A stretch of DNA of 64,000 bases from Bifiguratus adelaidae (taxonomy: Eukaryota; Mucoromycota; Endogonomycetes; Endogonales). This document shows, piece after piece, positions 34,101 through 46,111 of this stretch; the first letter of the stretch is position 1, and the number at the start of each line of letters is the position of its first letter. Below the pieces are notes generated by a model. That model was not told where the DNA came from and did not search any database. It was given only the letters and a program-made list of their open reading frames with translations. A program made the position numbers and the translations under genes. The stretch covers positions 1 through 64,000 of the forward strand of contig MVBO01000060.1 of NCBI GenBank assembly GCA_002261195.1, written 5' to 3'.

Positions 34101-36833
34101 TTCCTTAGACACGTGCTTGCATCCTTTGCTCATTGGTACGTGCTTGTAGATGCACATCCAATCGTGGTCAACAGCCATCTACAAGCGCGACAGATTGCGA
34201 TTTCGGCATATTTTGCTATCATTTTAACTAGTGTGCGTGAGCAGAACTACTCAAGGGCATGGGCGTGCCTTTCGCAGTGCCAAGCATTTTGCAAAAGCTT
34301 GGTGGGTTCGCCAAATAACACGCAAAATATCATCAACGCGATCATGGAAGGCAAATTTGAGCTTCCGCAAGATGATCATTTTGAAGATGACAATTTGTCT
34401 ATCGCCCCATCCACTGTCTCAGGCACATCCCAACCTTTTTCGACACGTCAGTCAACTGCATCAAAACTGCTTGAACTGGGCACCACAAATCTACTTGTCG
34501 GAATTTTGGAAAGCTTTTTGCAAGATTCTGACAATAACTTGGATGGTAGGTCACACCATGCTGAATTCCTTGCTGAATTCCAGTATTCACAAAATGCGTT
34601 TCAAGACGAGTTCACTGCTTACATGCTGACCGCTCTACTGGTTCCGATGCTCAAGGCCGCTCATATACGCAAGATTGATGTGGAATCGCTTGCGAATGGC
34701 CAAATCTCAAAGAGTAAGAACACTTTGTCATGGAGTCGGCTTATCTAAACGTTGTCATACTTAGCCTGGTTATTCAAGCAACTGACTGAACCTGGAGAAA
34801 GGCAGTATTGGCGCGCAATGATGACCATGAAAAGCGCGGAGGAATTGGTGACGTTCAGTTCACCAACGGTAGGGATACATGGCTTCATTCCAAGCACATC
34901 AACACTCATGGAAGTGTCTAGGATTCTCAAAGCAGTGCTCATGCCAGCGTTTCAGACTCAAAAGATCTTTATGAGCTCGTTTATCGATCCAAGAATACCA
35001 TGCAAAGCTTCTGCATTAATCCAGTAAGGCTACATCAAGCCATGCGCAACATTGTGACTGATGCGACTTTATGAAGGTTGACGAAAACATTGCTGCAGTC
35101 TGCACCAAGTTGGAGATTCAAGAAATTGATATTTCCAAAGCCTTGACTTGCGTCCCCGGTGGTTCGGTGGGTATTGACCTCATATAAATCTTGGAACTAA
35201 TGAAGGTTTTGCGAAAAGGGACCTGTTTCGACGCCGAAACTAGTCCACAAGCCATTCTCTGAGGATCTTTTGACCATTGATGCAGACGCAATGAGCGAAG
35301 CCGAATCGGATGATGATGTAGCCAGATCTGATGCTGAAGCAGACCCACGTGCTGTAGCGCATACCAAGAAGCATCTGCGTGTACATGCCTTGGAAAACGA
35401 AGCAACCGCAAAGGAAGGCCTACACGTAAGTTTGAGTTTCGAAAACCTCCAAGGTGCCGTGAAAAAGTCATATCAATCTGTGTTCGCAACGGATGGTGAG
35501 TGCTTTTGTTCTATTTCTATCGATCTAAATGGATGCATGCGTGCGCACGAACGCCAGATCAAGCCAATCAGTCTGACGCTGAAAGTGAAAAAGTAGGAGA
35601 CACCTTTCTGCCAAACAACTAATTTGCTGACACTCGTTGCGCTTAGCATGTTATAACCAGGCGACGCGTTGGCGCCTATGTGATTGCGAATCATCCCAAA
35701 TTTCCGTACTGTAAGTGCACCAAACTTCTCAGAGAGATTCATCTAATGCTGCCGACAGTTATCACTGGCGGCATGACGGCTGCTGGCGTCCCATGCTTGA
35801 CTCTCTGGCAGTTTGGACAAAGTCAACAGCTCATGGTCTATTCGGGACTATCAGGACGGGTCACGAGGTGGGTGAATATGAGGATATATTGAATAATCGC
35901 GACTGAAGGCAAATCTGCTCAGAATCCGATTTGATCGCTATGGCCAAAAGTTCGGAGCCGGAGATCAAAAGGGCAACTTTGCGCTCTGGCGGTTCACTTC
36001 CACTTCACACAATCTTAAGCCATACTATGTGAGTCTGCTTGAGTCCTCATGATTTGATGACTGAACAGTCGCAGACTTTGCATTGCCATTCCAAATCTCT
36101 CCGAGATTTCGCATTTATCGACTCTAGTAGCCTTGTGGTCACCGTCGGAACCAGCGTCTCACAAAAGTAAGCAAAAGAGAAAATGGAATATACACATGCT
36201 GACATCTGTGCAGCAAAACGCCTAACTTGTGCCTGTGGGATACGCTAATGCCACCAAACAATGCTCTGATATGGGGTAAGGACATTAGATTGCTTTCCAC
36301 TTGCGCATTGGTCTCTCAACCATTCGTGTACTTTAGCTCCCAATGTGCACCCGAACGGAGCATATGTCGCCGTATATTCACCAAAGACCAAACTGCTCTT
36401 TTCTGGCGGCGGACGAGGAGAGATATGTAAGTTGTTCAAAGTCCTTATCAAACGCTGTCATGGCTGACAGGTTTGCTAGGTGTCATCAATGTCCACGCAC
36501 AAACCATTCTACATACAATTCAAGCACACAATTCCCGCATCCGATCCCTTTGGTTAGATGAGACCAACAATGCGTTTATATCCGGATCTGTTGATGGAGA
36601 GCTCAAGGTCTGGGATCTCTACACGTTCACCGAAAAGTTTTCCACCGACATCCAAATGCGCAATCGATTCATGGCGCCTGGTCTGGAGCGCATACCCGTA
36701 AGTTTCCTCCATTCTCTGCATACCATCCTCAACTTCTCCCTAGATGAAGTCGTTTGGCGTGACGGACATCCGCACTATTAGAAACCACATTTACTGTTCA
36801 GGTCCAAGTGGACTCATTCGCTGCGCTTGTTAA
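28126..36833 (+). CDS. RAV1: DmX/Rav1-type V-ATPase assembly factor with N- and C-terminal WD repeats
   Basis: A very long gene with some thirty short introns; I followed the frame through most joins and estimate about 2,200-2,400 residues. It starts MLLQQICSGKAN, matching the family's first strand. Exons 28126..28212, 28276..28419, 28473..28620 and onward build a WD propeller (YGTSDCVVIHNG, LVYVFEPIP, DRFVKIWYKN, DGVCRLWSP). The middle has the Rav1 C-terminal domain: HHYHPLLLIHYVLW near 31.3 kb, DRWLLCAANWILGERD near 32.8 kb and HDPALFILYQELKKKT near 33.0 kb. The end returns to WD repeats (GLSGRVTR, DQKGNFALWRF, VDGELKVWDLY). Rav1/DmX is the core of the RAVE/rabconnectin complex that reassembles V-ATPase. 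Yeast Rav1 lacks the C-terminal propeller, so this is the animal-like layout. The stop lies only 5 bp before the next start codon. Confidence 0.88.
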
Positions 36834-36838
36834 TTGTG

Positions 36839-38729
36839 ATGCTGCATATCGCGCGACGAACAAAGAGACTTGACCACTGTGTATTGAAACGGTACTTTAC
36901 GAATAGTAATGGCTATGAAGGCTTAGTCCTTGGCGTGTACGGTGGTAAAGGAAAGGGTGCTAAGATTGCGGACTTGTCCGCGGAGGCTAATGTGTCGGAC
37001 GAGACAAGGCATACGATCCTGAATCAGCTTGCGGCTTCCGGCGCTCGCGGTAAGCTTGGCGAAGTGCGAACACTATACAACATCGGCGGTGTAAAGCAAG
37101 TTGCCGTTGTCGGATTGGGACAATGTGAAGACTTTACCTCGTTAACGGAAGACAAGAGAGTCGGAAAGGCGATCGAGGCGGCTCGTATCGCGGTGAGTGT
37201 CTTGGTCGATTGCGAGCCGGTAGCTAGGACGACGGACAGCTCATTCAGTGCCTTAGGCCGCGGTCGGTGTGAAGGTGCTACGGGATCAGGGTATCAAAAC
37301 CATTGGAATAGATACCTCGCTCAGTGCTCACGGTAATTCACGTCAATGGCGATAACGCATCAGTCAGCTCACAAACGACTCTAGGATCTGCCGAAGGTGC
37401 CACCTTGGCATTGTTTTCATTTGATAAACTCAAAGCTACGGCTACTCGGAAGCCAGAAATCGACATTGGAGCTTTCACAACCACCAAAAAGGGCGTTTCA
37501 TCCGAATATACATGGGATACAGGTCTTACGTATGGATCTTCTCAAAATCTTGCGCGTACCTTAATGGAGACGCCTGCGAACTTGATGACGCCCAAGATTT
37601 TTGCTGATGAAGTTGCGTATGTGCTTGCTGGGTTGGACAATGTGGAAGTCATGGTACGCGACCGTGATTGGGTAGCGCAGAAGGGCATGAATGGCTTGCT
37701 TTCAGTAAGCAACGGTAGCGATGAGCCATTACGCTTCCTAGAGATTCACTATAAAGGAGGGAAGGAGGGAAGCAAGCCGCTTGGTCTAGTAGGGAAAGGT
37801 ATCACATTCGACTCGTGAGTTATGAAATTATTATGGCTTTCCAAGTATGTTGACCCGAACTATCAGAGGAGGTATATCCATTAAACCGTCCAATGGTATG
37901 GCGGCCATGAAGGGTGAGAATCTCGTGCGTGGAGCTGCAGAACATTTACTCATATTGTGTAGGTGATATGGGAGGTGCAGCAGTGGTTGCTGGTGCCATG
38001 TATGGTATCTGCAAACTTCAATTACCCCTCAATGTCGTAGCGGTTACTCCATTGACGGAGAACATGCCATCTGGTAAAGCAACGAAGCCGGGCGATGTGA
38101 TCAAAGCAATGAATGGGACTTCCATTGAGGTAGCTGATACGGATGCCGAAGGTAGACTGATTCTGGTGAGTTGGAAAGCGATGATGTTCCGTCACACGGC
38201 CCCTTACTGAGTGACATAGGCCGACGCTCTCTACTACCTCTCTTCGAATTTCAAACCACATTCCATTCTTGATTTTGCAACACTAACCGGCGCCATGGAT
38301 GTTGCGCTCGGCAGCGTCTACGCAGGAGTGTTCAGCTCTGATGATGATCTATGGAATCAGTTGCAGACTGCGACCGATCTCACCTCAGATCTCTTCTGGC
38401 GCATGCCATTGCACATCGACTACTTGAAACAAATGCGATCCTCCAGTGTCGCAGATCTTTGCAATCTTGGTTCTAGCCGCCGCTCAGCTGGTTCGTGCAC
38501 AGCTGCTGCTTTCCTTCAAGAATTCGTAGCCGGGCTAGAAACACCCAAAGAGACCGAGAATGGTGAAGACGAAGAAGTCAAGAGCCAAGACAAAAAGATA
38601 AGATGGGCTCATGTGGATATTGCGGGTGTCATGGAAAACACGGGTAATCATGCCTACAATGTTAAGGGCATGTCTGGCCGTCCAACGCGCTCGATCCTAG
38701 AGTTTGCGCGGCTGTTTGGTGCTCAATAG
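36839..38729 (+). CDS. M17 leucyl aminopeptidase
   Basis: Six exons, 36839..37192, 37257..37332, 37385..37814, 37867..37913, 37963..38165, 38220..38729, 539 residues. The catalytic domain is complete: [20 protein letters not shown] (metal-binding Lys and Asp), KGDMGGAA, and DTDAEGRL, the M17 signature with metal ligands and the Arg that holds bicarbonate. C-terminal [16 protein letters not shown] is also typical. M17 enzymes are di-zinc or manganese hexamers that remove N-terminal residues from peptides. The first 28 residues ([14 protein letters not shown]...) are basic and could target mitochondria. Exon 4 is only 47 nt. The start lies 5 bp after the RAV1 stop, so either the promoter is inside RAV1 or the transcripts overlap. 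Confidence 0.93.
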
Positions 38730-38821
38730 CGTGGGAAATCGATTGCCGGCATTCCCAGAATGGAAATGATGCGGGGAAGCCAAAAATGGAAAGTTGTTCT
38801 CTTTGCCGACAAGCGCATCCT

Positions 38822-38827
38822 TATAAA
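38822..38827 (+). promoter_or_regulatory. TATA box of the CoA-transferase gene
   Basis: TATAAA whose last base is the A of the first in-frame ATG (38827). A promoter element cannot also be in the coding part of its own transcript, so it argues for the second ATG at 38863 as the real start. Confidence 0.5.
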
Positions 38828-38862
38828 TGTCCCTCAAGGAGGCGTGCTCTTGCTCTTTAAAG

Positions 38863-40571
38863 ATGCTTCATATTGCGCTCTTTCGTAGTGTACGGCAGAA
38901 CTCTGCCGCTCGCGTTGTGCCTATATTTGTCCGACACATCAGCGTAGCCACTAAGCCTGAACCCAAGTTGAGCAAGGTCTATGACTCAGCAGAAGAAGCC
39001 ATAGCCGACATACCCTCCAACTCTACTCTTCTTGTGGGCGGTTTTGGTCTATGCGGTATTCCAGAGAACCTCATTAGCGCACTCAAGCAAAAGACCGATA
39101 TCAAAGGGTTGACCGCGGTCTCCAACAACGCCGGTGTGGACGGCTTCGGCCTCGGCCTCCTCTTGCAGACACGTCAGATACACAAGATGATCAGTTCTTA
39201 TGTTGGTGAGAACAAGGAGTTTGAACGACAGTATCTGAGCGGTGAGCTAGAGGTATGTGCTTGTCGTTTCGTTTTTATTATACTTATACGGTATCGCCAG
39301 GTTGAGCTCACGCCGCAGGGCACTCTGGCGGAGCGAGTTCGGGCTGGTGGGGCCGGTATACCTGCATTCTATACCCCAACGGCCTACGGCACGTTTGTGC
39401 AAACGGGGGAATTGCCCCTGAAATATGATGCAAACGGTCAAGTAGAGATCACGAGCAAGCCGCGCGAAGTCCGAGCGTTCAATGGTCAAAACTACATCTT
39501 AGAGGAGGCCATCACTGGAGACTATGCGCTTGTCAAGGCATGGAAGGGTGATGAATACGGTAACCTTGTATTCAAGGGTTCAGCCATGAACTTTAACCCA
39601 ACCATGGCAAAGGCCGCCAAGATTTGCATTGCTGAAGTTGAAGAGATTGTCAAGCCCGGCGAACTGAAACCAGAAGACATTCATCTTCCCGGAATTTTTG
39701 TCAACCGTCTCGTCAAGGGCGAAAAGTATGAGAAGCGAATAGAGAAACTGACACTGAGTAAAGGCGACGACAATGAAGTTACGGAAGCGACAGAAGCGAC
39801 CCGAAAGCGAGAAAAGATTGTCAGACGTGCTGCTAAGGAATTCAAGAACGGCATGTATGTCAACCTTGGTATCGGCATGCCCATGCTTGCCAGCAATTAT
39901 CTGGAACCGGGTGTGACGGTGCATCTGCAGAGCGAAAACGGTATTCTTGGTCTCGGTCCCTATCCAAAGCCCGGTCAGCAAGATCCTGACATGATTAATG
40001 CCGGAAAGGAAACAGTGACGCTTATACCTGGCTCCGCAATCTTCTCCAGCGATGATTCGTTCGCCATGATCCGTGGCTCCCACATCAACCTCACCATTCT
40101 TGGAGCCCTCCAGGTTTCTGCGCGCGGTGACCTTGCCAATTGGATGATTCCTCGAAAGATGGTCAAAGGCCCTGGCGGCGCCATGGATCTTGTTGCTGCC
40201 AAGAATACCAAGGTCGTTGTGACGATGGAACATGTGGCCAAGGTAAGAAACAGGCATAAGGCATGATCTGCAAGATGGAATTCTTACTATGATTTGCCTG
40301 TGAATAGGGTGGTAAACACAAGATCTTGGAGGAATGTGGATTGCCATTGACTGGCGTCAATTGTGTGGATCGTATCATTACGGATCTCGTAAGTGTATCA
40401 AAGTTGAAGATCGTTCATCGTACTGAAACTTGTTGGATGTAGTGCGTTTTTGATGTAAACAAGGAACATGGTCTTACCTTGATTGAGGTCGCAGAAGGCG
40501 TTACGGTCAAGGATGTTGAAAACAATACGGGAGCCAAATTCAAGGTGGCAGAGCGTCTAGGCACTTATTAG
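38863..40571 (+). CDS. Succinyl-CoA:3-oxoacid CoA-transferase (SCOT), mitochondrial
   Basis: Exons 38863..39252, 39301..40242, 40308..40388, 40443..40571, 513 residues. Both halves of the family I CoA-transferase are on one chain: [13 protein letters not shown] with [15 protein letters not shown] in the A half, and [14 protein letters not shown] with [13 protein letters not shown] in the B half, where the Glu of SENG carries the CoA thioester. The enzyme moves CoA between succinate and acetoacetate or related acids. The start at 38863 leaves a basic presequence ([19 protein letters not shown]). The first intron (39253..39300) is 48 nt with no in-frame stop, so an unspliced message would merely insert 16 residues; the family shows no such insert, so I treat it as an intron. 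Confidence 0.94.
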
Positions 40572-40611
40572 ACCGCTCATGTATTATTTCAGACAGATCA
40601 AGTATATAGAC

Positions 40612-42110
40612 TTAGGGATGACATATTCTCTGCTTGCCGGAACGTATCCAGTGCTCTACGATATCTTGATCTAGTTGGTACCATGACGATAACTTTTTCA
40701 ACGATTTTATGTCTGTATCCACCATGCGGATTCTGTAGGCGATGTCTTCAACAATACCTTCGCTTATCCCGTTGGCGCTGAAAAAATGTGACTCTACGCT
40801 TCTGAAAGGTTGAAGGGTCACCATCAAAGAGCAATCCTTAAAGGTCATGGATATGAGGTAATGCAGAACGAAATGTCGCTTTTGCGCTTCCGTGAAGTCC
40901 TCTATTTGCGTTGGAACATCGGTGATGTCTAGATTGCCAGAATCAACTTGTTGCTGCAAAGCCTCGATAATCTTGTATAGTTCCGCCACGCTCGGTTGAG
41001 ATATCAAGTGTGATGATTGTGCAAGCGAATAGATTCCTTCAACATCTAGACGGTCCAGATAACTTTGTAAACGCTGCAGACGCTGCAAACTTCCAGATTG
41101 CAGCAAAACTCTCGCAATGAGCCTTGATAAAACGCTAATTGTAAGTCTGGTGTCAATATCATAATTGTATGAAAGGGAATAGGACCTACGGTGTTCGCGG
41201 ATGCAGCTCAATCCGCCATCCCTTCAGCCCGCGCTTCCTCTGAATCAGCAATTAGGACCAGGTTATTGCCAGCAACGTTTTTGAAACGCACCAACTCAGA
41301 CACATCCGTCATCACACCATCAACATACACTCGTAAATTGTTGCCAGGATGCTCACATAGCGCTTCTAGGGATGCCACCACTCGTGCTTCGTCTGTGGAA
41401 TACAAATCCATTGGACAAAAGGGCGGAGCGTCGTCGATCCACAATTGCTTCAACCAGGCATGCATACAAAAACGGCAGGTGGTGTATTTTACTTGATGGC
41501 TTGGCGCAATGTGAGGAGAATGAGGCAAAAAGCCCCATTTTGGTTTGATCTCCAGTGTGAGTGAGTCGTCCTGGTTGGTCCACAAGGGCAACGTCCAATC
41601 TTTCATCACTTGCACCATCTGCCTGTCGACATCAATAGTGCTCTTCGCTTGTTTTGGTGGCCGATTCGCGCGTTGAAGGATCTTGTTGAGCTCAACGAGC
41701 AGGTCTCTTGACACATTAAAGCGCTCCTATCCATCGGCAAGGTCAGACTCTCTTCCCATGTCCACCCATACTCTGGACTCACCTTAACTTCTATCACTCC
41801 AGTGCCCATCAAAGGAGCAAGTATCTCGGCTCCACTTGCTGACATCTCGTCATGAGCATTACGCGTGGAGGTATCATGCTCTGCACCGTCTCGTTTCTTG
41901 GCCACTCGGAGTATCTTGTCCCGCTAAAACCGAACCAAACGAATGAGTTTGACTGTCTCACATGTTGCGATCCTCTCCGCTCACCCAACGCTTGTGCTGT
42001 CCTACATAGCTAAACACGACGTTGGCGTTTCCTTCACTCTTATAGACCCAATCGTGAGCCGAGAACGTGTCATCAAGGTGCGTCAACCCGTCTGACCGAC
42101 ATGAGCCCAT
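40612..42110 (-). CDS. IPK1: Inositol-pentakisphosphate 2-kinase
   Basis: Five exons, 41985..42110, 41783..41923, 41304..41726, 41190..41239, 40612..41146, 424 residues; every junction keeps frame. Family motifs: WVYKSEGNANVVFSYVG (nucleotide loop), ILRVAKKRD, LTLEIKPKWGFLP, CRFCMHAWLK with FCPMDLYS, NNLRVYVDG, and FKDCSLMVTLQPF near the end. These define Ipk1, which phosphorylates inositol pentakisphosphate at the 2-position to phytate in the nucleus, supporting mRNA export. The short 50-nt exon 4 is inferred because the preceding frame runs into stops; its flanks are GTGTCT...TTCAG and GTAGGT...CACCAG. Several Met codons upstream of 42110 are possible starts. Confidence 0.9.
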
Positions 42111-42357
42111 GCAAAAGCCTTCCCTAAATGGTATCCATTGTTCCGCAAAGGCGAGCCTCCATTTGATTGGCATGTCGTGCGATCCAAATAGAAAAAGGGT
42201 CCCTTTGCCCTCATCATTGGTTTGAATGGTCATGCGTGGACAAAGTACAGAGTAGAGGCCTTTGGTCACCGTAATCGCCGCTTTATTCTCTGCTTCTACA
42301 CAAGCAAGGATATAGATATTACTTGAAACTCTACGCATAGCCAGATGTGTGAGCATT

Positions 42358-44332
42358 TTAGCTACGGCTCTTGGCAGCAGCGTAAAGAGCGTTGGCAGCC
42401 TTTTGCCACTTAGCCACATCGCATCTCAAGACACGACGATCATAGGTCAAGAGACCGTTCACTTCACCTTCAACATCAGTCGTCTGAGTGTAGACACCAC
42501 CACTGCAAGCATAATGTTGAGTTTGGTAAGTTAACTCCTCAACGACGTAGAGAGCACGGTAGTTCCAGGTCGCCAGGTCGGCGTCAATCTCATAAGTTTG
42601 GTTGATGGAGTTGAGCGCTTGGGGGATGGGCCACAAATGTTGGATGGTCTGGTTCTCACCTATGCCTCCAAATTCACCTTGGATGTTGATACGGGTAAGA
42701 TCAGTGGGAGTGCTAGGAATGGAGTACCAAGGAGTACCACATTGAGGGGAGCTGTAGTGGTGGTTGTCGTGGTAATCACCCGCTCCGTGGTCATGCCAAC
42801 CAGTGACAGAGTCAATCAAGCGAGAAGGATCCTGTGATCGGACACGTGGAGTCAAGTAGATTTCCGGCCCGGAAGGCAATTGACCCCATCCCTCATTGTA
42901 AATGATCCAGGTGACGATGGAAGTGAAACTCTTGTGGGTATCGATGAGGACAGCCAATTCGCGTTCAAACTCGGCTTGTTGAGTAGAGTTGGGCAAACGG
43001 TAATCCACCATGGCAGGCATATCTTGGAAGACCATCAAGCCCAGCTTGTCGGTCCAGTAGTAGAATAGATCGGTCTCAACCTTGATGTGCTTTCGCAACA
43101 TGTTCATACCAATCTTCTTTAGCACCTTGAGATCGTAGACCATGGCCTCCTCCGAAGGCGGGGTGTAGATACCATCGGGCCAGAAACCTTGATCCAAAGG
43201 ACCCCACTGGAAGATAAATTCGCCATTGAGCACCGGACGCATGACGCCTTTGACCATCTTCTTCTCGATGCTTCGGAAACCTGTGTAACTCTTGACGACG
43301 TCTTGACCAAGCGTCACCTTGAAGTCATACAAGTTGGGGCTATTGGGACTCCAGAGCTTGGGGTTGGCGACGGTCACTGTGAAGCTGCTGTTGACAGCTC
43401 CACCGCCATTGGCGATCATCTTGCCATTAGCGTTCATGACTTCAACGGAAACACTTTGGCCTTGAGCAGCGTCGTTACCAATGACAGTGACGCTCATGTG
43501 GCCATTCATATCGGTGAGCACATCCAATCGAGTGATGTGAGCCTTCGGAGCAGGTTCAAGGAAGACCTAAACGACAGCCTGTGAGCCATGGATGGAGCCA
43601 ATTGACGCTTCCACTTACGGTTTGCCAAAGTCCAGAGCAAGAGGTGTAAAAGATGTGCGACGGAATAGCACGTTGCTTGCCAAGGGGTGGATTAGCACCA
43701 TCATTGTCGGTAGGATCATAGACATGGACGAGCAATTCATTGTCACCGCTCTTCAAGGCATCAGTAATGTCGAACTGGAAGCGGGTGTAACCGCCCCGGT
43801 GGTATCCAACCTGTTTGCCATTCACAAACACAGTGGCTACACAAAGTCAACATCATTGAACAAGGCGGATCGGGCCTTGACAGACTCACCTTCATTGTCC
43901 ACGGCGCCAAAATTCAACAAGACGCTGTCATTGCCCCAGTCACTGGGCACCTTGAAGGTGGTTCGGTAAAAGCTGTACATATTGTATCCCATGTAACCCG
44001 AGAGACCGGATTCCATGCAGTAAGGCACCTTAATATCATTCTTCAAGGTCTTTCCAAAGGGAGGATTGGCCAATGAAGAGGCTGTGGCATTCTCAAATTG
44101 CCAAATGCCATTCAAGTTCAACCATTTGGAACGCTCGAGTTGCGGTCTGGGATAACTCTTCCAGTTGACATCGGCTAAACATGGATCAGCTTCATCGATC
44201 ATCCATGCTGTATGTCTACTAACCAGCAGCCGCAGCAGCTGTCCAAGGTGTCGACAAGGGTGGCGTCTTGCTAGAGAACGCCTCGGCGGAAATTGCGCCC
44301 AAGAGACAAGCACCGATCAGAGAAAGCTTCAT
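42358..44332 (-). CDS. Secreted glycoside hydrolase family 2 enzyme
   Basis: Exons 44224..44332, 43890..44174, 43619..43836, 42358..43566, 606 residues. The start at 44332 gives a signal peptide (MKLSLIGACLLGAISAEAF). The order is GH2: a sugar-binding jelly-roll domain (KWLNLNGIWQFEN, FYRTTFKVP, ATVFVNGKQVGYHRGGYTRF), an immunoglobulin-like domain, and a TIM barrel with acid/base Glu in WIIYNEGWG and probable nucleophile Glu in IQGEFGG. The family covers beta-galactosidase, glucuronidase and mannosidase; I cannot fix the substrate. Secretion suggests breakdown of external polysaccharide or glycan. The first intron is placed 49 nt long because reading through it meets a stop. A TATATAAG box lies about 31-38 bp upstream. 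Confidence 0.9.
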
Positions 44333-44802
44333 GATGGGAGATATTGACCTAGAACGGCTCTACTTATATACCCATCGCGATCAATACAATGGATGTTTTT
44401 CCGCGGTGTTCTTGCACTCTACCATTCACCTGATATGGTGTAGCTCCTCTCCCTTGAGAGCGAGGGAATGATTGGAATATGAACAATGACGCGCACATTG
44501 CCAAAAAGAACGCAAGACATGACCATTCATAGTCTAGTGCATCGCCTGTTCATCAAGATCCGGGGAAAGGAGGATTGTGTGGGGGAGATTGCGGAGAAGG
44601 ATATTCCGGGGCGATCCATGGATGATGGCCCGCGGCACGGCAGGGAGGTCACGATGGATAAGAGTAATACAGTCTTGGCGACGGCCGACATCCGCTATGT
44701 AAGGGTGTGGAGAGAACAAGTGCAGTAGAGCGTAGCAGTGTCAATGGATATGGGTTAAGTGGCCATCGTGACCTTTTCGTCTTACTCCTTGTATGGGCAA
44801 GT
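44333..44802. other. Divergent promoter region, GH2 / spastin
   Basis: 470 bp between the divergent GH2 and spastin genes. On the minus strand TATATAAG at 44363..44370 is the GH2 TATA box. On the plus strand an open frame from 44707 runs into spastin without an ATG and carries a hydrophobic run (DLFVLLLVWAS) just before the spastin start; it may be part of an upstream exon, as animal spastin has an N-terminal membrane hairpin there, or chance. Confidence 0.4.
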
Positions 44803-46111
44803 ATGCAGAAACGGGCGTCTACGCTGGAGCTGAGTGCATCTCTTCGGCAACATCATGACCGTGCTTATGCCATCATTAGCAAGGGCTTGGACTTGGAGGA
44901 GCGAGGTTCCGTCCAACAAGCTTTGGAACACTATCAGTCAGGACTAAAAGAACTGACAGCCGCGTTGCGGTTCGACGGTCCACGAGAGCTCCAACGCAAG
45001 ATGAAGGCGACGCAGAAGGCCGTGGAAGAACGCGTGCAAGAGTTGACGAGGAGCAAGCCAAAGGCGCCTCGCGTCAAAGGGCAGTATCTCAAAGGGATTG
45101 ATGCCAAGCTGGCCAATACGATCCTCAACGATGTGCTTGTGGAGCGAGCAGATGTGTCCTGGGATGATGTAGGTAAGTAGACTGACCGGCATGTCCGTTG
45201 GACTTCTGACGGGATCCTTATGTTGTCCTCTAGTCGGCTTGACCTTTGCCAAGCAAATTCTCAAAGAGACCATCATTCTTCCCTCGCTTCGTCCAGAACT
45301 CTTTACCGGACTCAGGAGTCCAGTCAAAGGCATTCTGCTCTTTGGTCCACCCGGCACCGGCAAGACACTCTTAGCCAAAGCTGTCGCTCACGAATCTCGA
45401 TCCACCTTCTTCTCCATCAGCGCCTCATCTCTCACATCAAAATACGTGGGCGAGTCAGAAAAGCTCGTCAAAGCGCTATTCGCTACAGCAAGGGAGCTGC
45501 AGCCGTCCATCATCTTTATCGACGAGATTGACTCCATCTTGATATCCAGAGGCGATACAGAACATGAAGCAAGCCGTCGACTCAAGACGGAGTTCCTGTT
45601 GCAATTCGATGGCGTTGCCAGTACGACAGACGAACGTGTCTTGGTAGTTGGAGCCACCAACCGACCCCAGGAACTCGACGATGCAGCCATTCGACGCTTT
45701 CCAAAACGCGTCTATATTCCCCTTCCCGATGCCGCCATACGCACCGAGCTTTTCCAGTCCTTGTTGAAGGGACAATCCCATACGCTGACACGACAGCAGA
45801 TGGCTAGACTCGTGGAGCTCACTGAAGGGTATTCGGGGAGTGATATCACTGCCCTGGCCCGAGAAGCCGCCCTCGAACCATTACGCGCTCTAGGCGACCG
45901 CATACTAAATGCCCCGATAGCAGATGTTCGTCCTATATCCTTTGACGACTTTAAGCATGCCATCACTGTCGTGCGTCCCTCAGTGCCTGCGCAGGCTGTC
46001 CAAGAGTTTGAAGCCTGGAACAATAAACATGGCAAGGTTGGCACCTATCTCTCTCGTGTCACTGTATGTATCGAACGCGGCAAAAGATCATTGCCAAGCG
46101 CAAAAGTCTAG
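44803..46111 (+). CDS. Spastin-like microtubule-severing AAA ATPase
   Basis: Exons 44803..45172 and 45234..46111, about 416 residues. The N-terminus is a MIT domain (HHDRAYAIISKGLDLEERG, ALEHYQSGLKEL), followed by the linker KGIDAKLANTILNDVL and a meiotic-clade AAA module: Walker A GPPGTGKT, pore-loop region SLTSKYVGESEKLV, Walker B IIFIDEIDS, arginine finger region RRLKTEFLLQFDG, and GYSGSDITALAREAA. The segments ILPSLRPELFTGLRSP and VGATNRPQELDDAAIRRF are near-identical to animal spastin. Spastin cuts microtubules and binds ESCRT-III via MIT. The stop at 46111 follows a tail that extends past the usual end; a donor at 46065 could shorten it, joining at 46112 with a stop about ten codons on. 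The end overlaps the ankyrin gene start. Confidence 0.9.

Noticed and set aside
38827-38862. First in-frame ATG of the CoA-transferase
   Set aside because: It overlaps the TATAAA box; the second ATG at 38863 also gives a better presequence.
44707-44802. Upstream extension of spastin with a hydrophobic run
   Set aside because: No ATG in this frame and no convincing acceptor; kept only as a possible missing exon.
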